Assembly (NCBI RefSeq): GCF_003634755.1
Contig: NZ_RBXA01000001.1
Coordinates: forward strand, 1,116,001-1,180,000
DNA length: 64,000 nucleotides
Reading direction: 5' to 3'
From: Flavobacterium limicola
GTDB taxonomy: Bacteria; Bacteroidota; Bacteroidia; Flavobacteriales; Flavobacteriaceae
This document shows, in pieces, positions 8,110 to 16,226 of the stretch; the first letter of the stretch is position 1; each line of letters opens with the position of its first letter. The notes beneath the pieces were generated by a model. It had not been told where the DNA came from. It worked only from the letters and a program-made list of their open reading frames with translations, and did no database searches. A program made the translations under genes and the position numbers.

Positions 8110-8772
8110 ATGACAAAAAAAATATTAATAGTTGAAGATCATCCTTCAATGATTACTGCTTATCAGACTATTCTTTCGCATAATAGATTGGGCCATGATT
8201 TAGAGTTTTATTCAGCTAGCAATTGTGAATCCGCATACGAATGCATTTCAAATGAAATCAATACTATTTCTTTTGATTTGGTTATGCTAGATTATAGTTT
8301 GCCGCCTTTTCCTGATAAAAATATATTTAATGGTGGTGATTTAGCAGTTTTAGTTCATAAATATATTCCTTTAGCAAAAACACTAATTATTACCTCCCAT
8401 TTTGAAAGTGTTATTTTGTACAATATATATCAAAAAACAAAAGTCAATGGAATTTTGGTAAAAACAGATTTTGACGATGAGGAACTGTTATTGGCCTACG
8501 ATAAAATCATGGCTGGTGAAAACTATTTCAGTAAGACAGCTAAAAAAGCAAAAACTGATCGTTTATTAGCTGAAGGACATTTTGATACTATTGATCGTCA
8601 AATCATAACGTTAATATCTAATGGATGTCAAATAAAAACTATTGCCAGTACAATTAAAGTCTCTGAAGATACCGTTAAAAAGCGTAAAAGTAAAATTAAG
8701 GATATTTTAGGTATTGATAAAGGCAATGACGAAGACATTTTACGGGAGTGTAGGATATTAAGAATGATATAA
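8110..8772 (+). CDS. NarL/LuxR-type response regulator
   Basis: 220 residues. The receiver domain starts MTKKILIVEDHPSM, with the likely phospho-acceptor D61 in LVMLDYSLPP. A LuxR/GerE helix-turn-helix lies at about 160-212 (IKTIASTIKVSEDTVKKRKSKI). It is the partner of the upstream kinase by gene pairing and by matching type (HisKA_3 kinases pair with NarL-type regulators). Target promoters cannot be read from this sequence; the two long spacers flanking the pair are natural candidates. Confidence 0.88.
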   Translation: MTKKILIVEDHPSMITAYQTILSHNRLGHDLEFYSASNCESAYECISNEINTISFDLVMLDYSLPPFPDKNIFNGGDLAVLVHKYIPLAKTLIITSHFESVILYNIYQKTKVNGILVKTDFDDEELLLAYDKIMAGENYFSKTAKKAKTDRLLAEGHFDTIDRQIITLISNGCQIKTIASTIKVSEDTVKKRKSKIKDILGIDKGNDEDILRECRILRMI

Positions 8773-9864
8773 ATTTTGATATAAAAATCTCAAAAAAATA
8801 AAAAGAACTTCAAAAGAATAAGTTTTTTTAATAATCAGGAAACATAATACTGTATTTCATGTGTTTTTCAATTTATTATCTAACCTCATTCTAAACCAAC
8901 AAAGCTGTATTTAAAATAGATTGTTATAATGTAGATTTTATTTTTAATTGTTTCATTTGTCATTTTTCCTCTAATTTAAGTTTTAATTATTGTTACAGTT
9001 TCTTAAATTTTTATAAGTATATCTTCTCCAAATACTTTTTACTCAAATTACATTTTCATAAATTTTTAAAAAATTTCATTTAATTTTTATTTTCTATTTC
9101 AATCTAATGTTGATGATATTTTTTTTGTTACCTCATTTACATTTTGGCAACTATAAATATCAATAGCAAAAGGAATTCCTATTACTTTATTTCTTAATAA
9201 AAAATTATAAAATAAGGCTAAGTTGCTATTAAACATTTATTTTTTATTTATAAACCTAATATTAAAATATCATATTAAATGAATTCATGGAACTATTTGA
9301 CCAGCTACAAACAAGTAGTATATCTTATTTAAATGGGATATTAGTTAAAAGGAGTTGTATTTTTTTAATTTAAAATTTTACAGTTTGTTTTGTACCTTTT
9401 TAACAAACTAAAATAACAGAATAATCTACTTGCAAATTTTGCGGTTTGGTTATGACTGAATATTTATCTTTTTTTTAAGGAATCCAAAAGTCTTTAGTTG
9501 TAATTTCTAATGTGTTTTAATATTAGATTTTGTAGCAATTAATGCAATCAATTCTGAGTAAGTTATTTGTATACAGGGTTTTTTGATATTTAACTTTATT
9601 TACACTTTAAGTGTAAAACTTCACTAAACTTCAGTTGTAGTTTTGGCATATAGAATTTCTTAAGAATCATTTTTAGCTAACATTTTGAAGGGCATAAAAT
9701 CAACAAAATAGAATGTTTACATAACAATATAGGTATCTCATTTTACCAATAGTTTTAGGTAATTAAAAATAATGAAGTCAATAGACTTTGAGTTTGCCCA
9801 CGAACATGTTAGTATCCGAATTTTGAAATTTAGTAATCAATAGAATTAATTACCGCTACAATTT
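8773..9864. other. 1.1-kb AT-rich spacer without a recognisable gene
   Basis: No convincing coding region was seen. Short ATG frames exist, for example 23 codons at 9772-9843 starting MKSIDFEFAHEH just before the AraC-type gene, but none is long enough to support. The stretch is extremely AT-rich. It separates the two-component genes from the AraC-export block and probably holds the promoter of the latter. Confidence 0.5.
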
Positions 9865-10518
9865 ATGAATGCAACAGCCAAAAAAACTACGATAGATTGG
9901 TCTTCGCCGGATATTTTAAATCATTTATTCTTACATATAAAGAACCCGTTAGATACGATTATTACTGCTAGCAAGCCTAGCTCAGCTGAGAATAAGATAA
10001 CAAATGAAATAATTTTTTCGAGTAGTAAGCAAATTAATGACCTTATAGAAGAAATATTAAATGAAATTAAATCTAAATCGGTAAGCTTAACAATACAAAG
10101 ACGACCTGATATTTTTGATATTTATGAATCAAATAAGAATGTTCAGCTTTTATGCTCCAACAAGATTACTCCAGAAAAAGTAACAAAAAACGATCAAAAT
10201 TGGTTAATCAACCTAGAAAAAGAAATATATAGTTCCATTTCTAATAGCGACCTTGATCTATATGAATTATCATGTAAAATGGCTGTCAGTGAAAGGCAAC
10301 TTCATAGAAAAATTTCGAATTTAGTTTATTTGACTCCTAATAAATACATACGTGTTTTAAGGTTGCATAAAGCTAAGCAATTAATCGATAATTATATTCA
10401 AGATTCGATCTCTCAAGTTTCATATTCTGTTGGTTATAATGATTCCCACTATTTTTCTAAATTATTTAGTAATCAATACAATATATCACCTAAAGCATTA
10501 ATAAACTCATTATCCTAA
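9865..10518 (+). CDS. AraC-family regulator with degenerate HisKA-like N-terminus
   Basis: 217 residues. The C-terminal 100 residues are an AraC/XylS domain: LYELSCKMAVSERQLHRKIS, then ISQVSYSVGYNDSHYFSKLF and ISPKAL. The N-terminal 70 residues resemble a HisKA dimerisation helix pair (LFLHIKNPLDTIITASKP to QINDLIEEILNEIKSKS). The H-box is shifted: where kinases read SHEIKNPL, this reads FLHIKNPL, so the usual phospho-His position is Leu. It may be a remnant of a hybrid two-component system used as a dimerisation module. It stands 101 bases before the export operon and is probably its regulator. Confidence 0.8.
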   Translation: MNATAKKTTIDWSSPDILNHLFLHIKNPLDTIITASKPSSAENKITNEIIFSSSKQINDLIEEILNEIKSKSVSLTIQRRPDIFDIYESNKNVQLLCSNKITPEKVTKNDQNWLINLEKEIYSSISNSDLDLYELSCKMAVSERQLHRKISNLVYLTPNKYIRVLRLHKAKQLIDNYIQDSISQVSYSVGYNDSHYFSKLFSNQYNISPKALINSLS

Positions 10519-10619
10519 AAATGAGTTTGTTGAAAGAGTAGTGGCAAATCCAGTAATTAAAATAAAATCCATTTTAAATAAACCATAACTAAATAACCAT
10601 AACCTTAAAAATATATACT

Positions 10620-11159
10620 ATGAAACGAGTGCTTTTTTTCTTAGGCCAATTAAACGACAGAGATGTGGAATGGATGATCCACAATGGCCAAAAAATAGAA
10701 CTGAAAACAGGAGATAAATTGATCCAAAAAGGGAACTATGTAGATAATTTGTACATTTTATTATCAGGTCAGCTGTCAATTTTTTCAGATGAGACTGAGG
10801 ATGAAGAAATAGCCATCTTAGGAGCAGGTGAAATTGTAGGTGAAATGTCTTTCTTAGAATCTAGACCTCCATCAGTTTCTGTAATTTCAAAAAAAACAGC
10901 TGTTGTTTATAAAATATCTCGAAATGTAATAGAAGCACGACTTTCATCAAATCCAGATTTCAAAGCTAATTTTTATTACTCGTTAGCATTATTTCTTTCT
11001 AATAGGTTAAGAAAAACTACAGATCAGTTAGGATATGGAGTACCAGAGGAAGAGGATTTAATTGACACAAAAGTATTAGATGTGGTTTCACAAGCAGGTG
11101 CGCGTTTTGGTCAAATATTAAATAGATTTTCAGAAGTAAAGTTAAGTGTCAATTATTAA
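10620..11159 (+). CDS. Cyclic-nucleotide-binding-fold (CAP_ED) protein of the export operon
   Basis: 179 residues. The cNMP-binding beta-barrel is readable at about 20-125: TGDKLIQKGNYVDNLYILLSG, then GEIVGEMSFLESRPPSVSVI. The phosphate-cassette-like GEMSFLESRPPSVSV is close to the CRP pattern. No C-terminal DNA-binding helix-turn-helix follows; the protein ends after a helix and an acidic tail, so it is not a CRP-type transcription factor. Stand-alone CAP_ED proteins occur beside NHLM exporters. It may sense a ligand or control the exporter, whose 968-residue ABC subunit has a related N-terminal domain. First gene of the export operon. Confidence 0.8.
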   Translation: MKRVLFFLGQLNDRDVEWMIHNGQKIELKTGDKLIQKGNYVDNLYILLSGQLSIFSDETEDEEIAILGAGEIVGEMSFLESRPPSVSVISKKTAVVYKISRNVIEARLSSNPDFKANFYYSLALFLSNRLRKTTDQLGYGVPEEEDLIDTKVLDVVSQAGARFGQILNRFSEVKLSVNY

Positions 11160-11166
11160 GTTCAAT

Positions 11167-12732
11167 ATGAGGAATTACTTTTTGTTTTGTATTTTATTTA
11201 TTAGTTATAATCTTTTATATAGTCAGGCTAAAATCAAGTGTGATTTAATTGAGGTTTCAAGTATTGCATTTAATAAAAATCCAACCATTAGAAGTGCTAA
11301 TTACTCCATTCAAAATGCCGAAGCTAATTTACAACTTCAAAAAAGTATTTTTGATTTTAACTTAAATTCTGATGTTACATTTCAAAATAGAAAATACAAT
11401 CTTTTTGATGCAGATCCTAGAAATGATTTCGTCGATAAAACGCTTAGAAATAATTCATTTGATTTTTCAATTGGTTCACAAAAAAGACTTCGAACTGGAC
11501 AATCAATTGATATAGTTTTAAAATATAATTATAATAATACAAATTTTCCGTACAATGCTTTCAATGAACTTGTTGGCAGTTTTTATGGTAATCATTCTAG
11601 TACGCTTAACCTTGTTTTAACTCAACCACTTTTAAGAGGAAGAGGAGCTAAGATAGTTACAGCTTCAGAAAAAGCATCTGCTTTTTATATCAATAAAAGT
11701 AAATATGATTATGAGTTTGCAAATTCTTTTGAAATAGAGCAAATAGGTATTGCTTATTGGGATTATTATACGGCATATAAAAGTCTGTCAATTTATACTC
11801 AAAATGAGAATAGAGTAAGAGAGGTATTAAATATGACTACAGAACTTGTAAAAGCTGATAAAAAACCGCTGAGTGATTTAGATCAAGTCAATGCAGATTT
11901 AAGGAATCAAGAAAGGCTAACTGTAGTTGCAAAACAAAATTTGTATAACTCAAGAATTAATTTAGGAAGAGTTATTGGTCTAATCGATGAAGAAAGTCAA
12001 AGACTAGATATTCCTATTAATGATTTCCCCACTGTTTTAGAATCTGGTTATAATGAGATTATTGATAAAAATGCACTAATTAAAATAGCTAAGAGTAAAA
12101 GAGGTGATGTTAAAGCAATTGGAGAGGAATATAAAGCATTAGAACTTCAATATTTAGTAGCAACAAATAATCTAAAGCCTCAATTAAACTTATCAGCATT
12201 TGGTTTTTATGGGAGTGCAAGCGTAGGAAACGGAGTTGATAAATCATGGTCTTCTCTTGTTAATAATCAAGGTCAAGAACTAGGAGGTGGAGCCAAACTT
12301 TCATTTTCTTTTCCGTTGAATAACAATTTGGCCAAAGGGAATTATTCGATACGTAAAATTGCTTTGCAAAATCAAACTATAATAAATGAAAACATTCATA
12401 GAAATATTGAATTGAATATTGACCTAGCAGTTAATAATCTTATGAATAGTGTTTTAATTCTTCAAAAATCAAAAGAGTCTTTTGATTTTTATCAAAATGC
12501 ATTTAAAAATGAACAGATTAAGTTTCAATCCGGTTTAACTACTCTTTTGAATTTAATCTTATTTCAAGAAAGACTTACTGCTTCAGAATTAGAGAATTTA
12601 AACGCACAGCAACAATTCTCAAATGCAATCTTAATACTTAGGCACGAAACAGGTACGCTTATTTCTAAAGAAGATCTTGGGTTTAAAATTACTCAAAATG
12701 CATTTTATACTATTCCTAACACAGAAAATTAA
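11167..12732 (+). CDS. TolC-family outer-membrane efflux protein
   Basis: About 521 residues from the ATG at 11167, which gives a clean signal peptide (MRNYFLFCILFISYNLLYSQ). An earlier ATG at 11146 overlaps the preceding gene and adds seven residues before the signal. The body shows the long-helix and strand pattern of outer-membrane efflux proteins, with the strand motif LTQPLLRGRGAKIV and coiled helices near 200-260 and 410-500. It provides the outer-membrane exit for the exporter encoded just downstream, giving a complete type I style conduit. It starts seven bases after the previous stop. Confidence 0.88.
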   Translation: MRNYFLFCILFISYNLLYSQAKIKCDLIEVSSIAFNKNPTIRSANYSIQNAEANLQLQKSIFDFNLNSDVTFQNRKYNLFDADPRNDFVDKTLRNNSFDFSIGSQKRLRTGQSIDIVLKYNYNNTNFPYNAFNELVGSFYGNHSSTLNLVLTQPLLRGRGAKIVTASEKASAFYINKSKYDYEFANSFEIEQIGIAYWDYYTAYKSLSIYTQNENRVREVLNMTTELVKADKKPLSDLDQVNADLRNQERLTVVAKQNLYNSRINLGRVIGLIDEESQRLDIPINDFPTVLESGYNEIIDKNALIKIAKSKRGDVKAIGEEYKALELQYLVATNNLKPQLNLSAFGFYGSASVGNGVDKSWSSLVNNQGQELGGGAKLSFSFPLNNNLAKGNYSIRKIALQNQTIINENIHRNIELNIDLAVNNLMNSVLILQKSKESFDFYQNAFKNEQIKFQSGLTTLLNLILFQERLTASELENLNAQQQFSNAILILRHETGTLISKEDLGFKITQNAFYTIPNTEN

Positions 12733-12745
12733 AAATACATAAATT

Positions 12746-14008
12746 ATGTCAGCACCTTTTTTTAGAAAATCGGCATTAGAAAAACTTTCAACTCCAGAAA
12801 AATTAGATCAATTAATTAAGGTCACTGGTACAAAAGCTTGGATAGCTTTAATTACAATTATAGTAGCAATTTTCACAGCGATAATATGGTCTTTTATGGG
12901 CACCGTAAAAACAAAATTAGATGTAATTGGTGTTGTACTGGGAGGGGACGTTCATGAAGTAGTTGCTACAGCACAAGGGCAATTAGTTGAGTTGAGAGTA
13001 GTAATAGGTAGTGCCGTTAAAAAGGGTGATATTATCGCTACAATTCGACAACCAGAACTATTTCAACAAATAGAAGATGCAAAAGCGGTTCTATCTGATA
13101 GAAAATTTGAAATGGAAAAGCTAATGTCTTATGGGAATCAAGGCACTCAACTACAAGGTGAAATAATTAGTCAATCCCGTGTAAGTATTAAAGGTGAAAT
13201 CGAATCAGAAAAAAAGAAGATTATTTTTTTGAATAATCAATTGGAATCAGAGAATGTTTTATTGGATAAAAGTTTAATAACTAAATCGCAAGTTGCCAAT
13301 ACGAAACAACAAATTGAGGTAGCTAAAAATACTATTGAAAGATTAAAAGGACAAATAGCTCAAACCTCAAGTCAACAAAATGATTTAGGTTTTGATATGC
13401 AACAGAAAGTGATATTACAAAAGCAAAGAATTGCGGAAGCTGAAAGAAATCTTCAGTTTTTAACTGAAAGATATGATAATCAAAGAAATATAAAAAGTCC
13501 ATATAGTGGAGAAGTAGTTGAGGTTTTAACTGATGCTGGAATTGTTGTTTCTATAGGGTCTCCATTATTTAAACTTAAAAATACAATCAAAACAAAGCAA
13601 TCTCAATTAAGAGGTATTCTTTATATTCCTTCCAAAGATGGGAAAAAAATCAAAAAAGGAATGGAAGCTTTAATTGTACCTTCGACTGTACAGCCTGAAG
13701 AATATGGGTTTATAAAAGGCAAAGTTACTTATGTGTCTGATTTTCCGATAACCCAACAAGGAATGCTCACATCTGTTAAAAATGATCAACTTACAAAGCA
13801 ACTTTTAGTAGGTGGTCCTTTGTTTGAAGTATATGTAGATTTTGAGAAAGACCCAGTATCGTATAGTGGTTATAAATGGACTTCAGCTAAAGGACCAGAT
13901 ATTTTTCTGAAAGAAGGAACATCATGTTTAGGTAAAATCACAATCAAACGAGAGCCTCCTGTAACATTAGTTGTTCCAGCGTTCAAGAAATTTTTTGACT
14001 TATATTGA
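12746..14008 (+). CDS. NHLM-system HlyD-type membrane-fusion (adaptor) protein
   Basis: 420 residues. A short cytoplasmic N-terminus (SAPFFRKSALEKLSTPEKLD) is followed by one membrane helix at about 33-55 (WIALITIIVAIFTAIIW). A biotinyl-lipoyl-like hairpin (GQLVELRVVIGSAVKKGDII), a long coiled coil from about 105 to 245 and a beta-barrel end complete the adaptor layout. The N-terminal LEKLSTPEKLDQL pattern is typical of the NHLM secretion-protein family. It would bridge the inner-membrane ABC exporter and the TolC-like channel. The intergenic gaps of 13 and 9 bases indicate one operon. Confidence 0.9.
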   Translation: MSAPFFRKSALEKLSTPEKLDQLIKVTGTKAWIALITIIVAIFTAIIWSFMGTVKTKLDVIGVVLGGDVHEVVATAQGQLVELRVVIGSAVKKGDIIATIRQPELFQQIEDAKAVLSDRKFEMEKLMSYGNQGTQLQGEIISQSRVSIKGEIESEKKKIIFLNNQLESENVLLDKSLITKSQVANTKQQIEVAKNTIERLKGQIAQTSSQQNDLGFDMQQKVILQKQRIAEAERNLQFLTERYDNQRNIKSPYSGEVVEVLTDAGIVVSIGSPLFKLKNTIKTKQSQLRGILYIPSKDGKKIKKGMEALIVPSTVQPEEYGFIKGKVTYVSDFPITQQGMLTSVKNDQLTKQLLVGGPLFEVYVDFEKDPVSYSGYKWTSAKGPDIFLKEGTSCLGKITIKREPPVTLVVPAFKKFFDLY

Positions 14009-14017
14009 TCCATTAAA

Positions 14018-16216
14018 ATGAAAAATATCATAAACTTACTTTTAAAAAAACAAAATAGACCTGTCAAAGTGCCTACTGTTCTTCAGATGGAAAGCGTTGA
14101 ATGTGGTGCTGCTGCTTTAAGTATTATTTTAGGACATTTTGGAAAATTTGTTCCATTAGAAAAATTGAGAATAGCTTGTGGGGTATCACGAGATGGATTA
14201 AAGGCTACAAATATTCTAAAAGCGGCTAAAGAGTTTGGGTTAGAGGCAAAAGGATACGCTAAATCTATTGAAAAATTAATGCAAATAGAAGCTCCAGCCA
14301 TTATTTTTTGGAATTTCAATCACTTTTTGGTACTTGAGGGTTTTACAAAAAACAGAGTTTACCTTAGTGACCCAGCTCAAGGTAGATATTACGTAACTCA
14401 CAAAGAATTTGACGATTCTTACACAGGTGTCGTTTTAACCTTTAGCCCTTCAAAAGAATTTGAAAAAGGAAATGATAAAAAAGGATTAATAGCATCACTA
14501 ATTTCAAGAATTACAAATTCTAAATTGAGTATAACCTATATTATTATTGCAAGCTTGTTTTTAGTAATTCCTGGTTTAGTAATTCCATCATTCCTTAAAA
14601 TATTTATAGATAAATATCTAATTAATAATTTTTCAGGTTTTGTAATGCCGCTTTTATTAATTATGAGTGCCCTTCTTATTGTTAATGCATCTTTAGTCTA
14701 TCTGCAGCAATACTTTTTACTTAAATTAGAAACAAAACTAGCATTAGTAACTTCTAGTAAATTTCTTTGGCATGTTTTTCACTTACCTATTGCTTTTTTT
14801 ACTCAGAGATATAGTGGTGAAATAGGTAATAGAGTTTCATTAAATGACAAAGTAGCAAAACTATTAAGTGGTGATTTAGCGAATGCTGCATTAAATGTTA
14901 TTGTTGTAATTTTTTATGCAATTTTAATGTTCTCTTATGATGTTACCCTGACTTTAATAGGTGTTTTTATGGCACTGTTAAATGTTGTTGCCTTAAAATA
15001 TGTTTCGACAGCTAGAAAAGACGGAAGCCGAAGATTGAGTAATGAAACTGGAAAGTTATTAGGAACTACTACTTCTGGAATAAGTATGATTGAAACATTA
15101 AAATCTTCTGGTAGAGAAAATGATTTTTTCACGAATTGGATTGGTTATTTGGCTAAAGTAATGAATGCTCAACAAGAATTTGGGTGGTTGACCATAAGGC
15201 TTAATATACTTCCAAACCTAATTTCATCTTTAACAAATACTTTAATTTTAGGTTTAGGGGCTTTGAGGATAATGGAAGGAGAGATGACTTTAGGAGCTTT
15301 AGTTGCCTTTACCTATTTAATGAATAATTTTATTACGCCAGTAAATCAATTAGTATCAGTAGGAGCTATGTTGCACGAGACGGAAAGCGATATGGCGCGT
15401 ATTGATGATGTAATGAACTATGAAATTGACAAACAATTTATTAATAACGAAGATAAAAATATCCAGCAGCCAAATAAGGATTGCGTAAATAACAAATTAA
15501 TTGGATATTTTGAAATGAAAAATGTGACTTTTGGATATAGTCCTACAATGCCAGCGTTAATAGAGAATTTTAATTTAAAATTAAGACCCGGAAGTAGAGT
15601 AGCACTAGTCGGAGGTTCTGGAAGCGGAAAGTCTACTGTGGCAAGAATAGCCTCAGGACTTTATGATCCCTGGGAAGGTGAGGTATTGCTTGATAATAAA
15701 AACAGAAAAGATATTTCTAGACATATCATTACAGAATCATTAGCAGTAATTGATCAGGAAGTTTTAGTGTTTAATGGTACTATTAAAGAAAATATTTCCT
15801 TTTGGGACGCAATGATTCCTGAAAAAAATATTATAAATTCTGCAAAAGATGCTGATATTCATGATGTTATTGCGGCTAGAAATGAAGGTTACGATAGCTC
15901 AGTTTTAGAAGGCGGTTCAAATTTTAGCGGTGGACAACGTCAACGAATTGAAATTGCTAGAGCTTTAGTTTGCAACCCTACAATTTTAATTATGGATGAA
16001 GCTACTAGCGCCTTGGATTCAACCACAGAAAAAATTGTGATGGATAATATTAAGAAAAGAGGATGTACTTGTTTAATTGTTGCCCATAGATTGAGTACTA
16101 TAATGGACTGTGATGAGATAATTGTAATGGATTTTGGTAAAATCGTAGAACGAGGCTCTCACAAAGAATTATTAAAACTAAATGGTGTTTATTCAAAATT
16201 GATTGAAACAAAATAA
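14018..16216 (+). CDS. NHLM C39-peptidase/ABC exporter
   Basis: 732 residues. Domains: C39 cysteine peptidase at 1-140 with catalytic C29 (VECGAAA), H102 (NFNHFLVL) and D118 (SDPAQG); ABC membrane domain at about 165-455; ATPase with Walker A GGSGSGKS at 532-539, SGGQ at 637-640 and Walker B ILIMDEA. All catalytic residues are present. Family knowledge: this class removes leaders after Gly-Gly and exports the core, matching the AGG sites of the six precursors. It is encoded between the adaptor and the second ABC protein. Confidence 0.95.
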   Translation: MKNIINLLLKKQNRPVKVPTVLQMESVECGAAALSIILGHFGKFVPLEKLRIACGVSRDGLKATNILKAAKEFGLEAKGYAKSIEKLMQIEAPAIIFWNFNHFLVLEGFTKNRVYLSDPAQGRYYVTHKEFDDSYTGVVLTFSPSKEFEKGNDKKGLIASLISRITNSKLSITYIIIASLFLVIPGLVIPSFLKIFIDKYLINNFSGFVMPLLLIMSALLIVNASLVYLQQYFLLKLETKLALVTSSKFLWHVFHLPIAFFTQRYSGEIGNRVSLNDKVAKLLSGDLANAALNVIVVIFYAILMFSYDVTLTLIGVFMALLNVVALKYVSTARKDGSRRLSNETGKLLGTTTSGISMIETLKSSGRENDFFTNWIGYLAKVMNAQQEFGWLTIRLNILPNLISSLTNTLILGLGALRIMEGEMTLGALVAFTYLMNNFITPVNQLVSVGAMLHETESDMARIDDVMNYEIDKQFINNEDKNIQQPNKDCVNNKLIGYFEMKNVTFGYSPTMPALIENFNLKLRPGSRVALVGGSGSGKSTVARIASGLYDPWEGEVLLDNKNRKDISRHIITESLAVIDQEVLVFNGTIKENISFWDAMIPEKNIINSAKDADIHDVIAARNEGYDSSVLEGGSNFSGGQRQRIEIARALVCNPTILIMDEATSALDSTTEKIVMDNIKKRGCTCLIVAHRLSTIMDCDEIIVMDFGKIVERGSHKELLKLNGVYSKLIETK

Positions 16217-16226
16217 AAATTAAGAT

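Noticed and set aside
9772..9843. 23-codon frame just before the AraC-type gene (starts MKSIDFEFAHEH)
   Set aside because: Too short to support from sequence alone; could be chance. Would need expression data.
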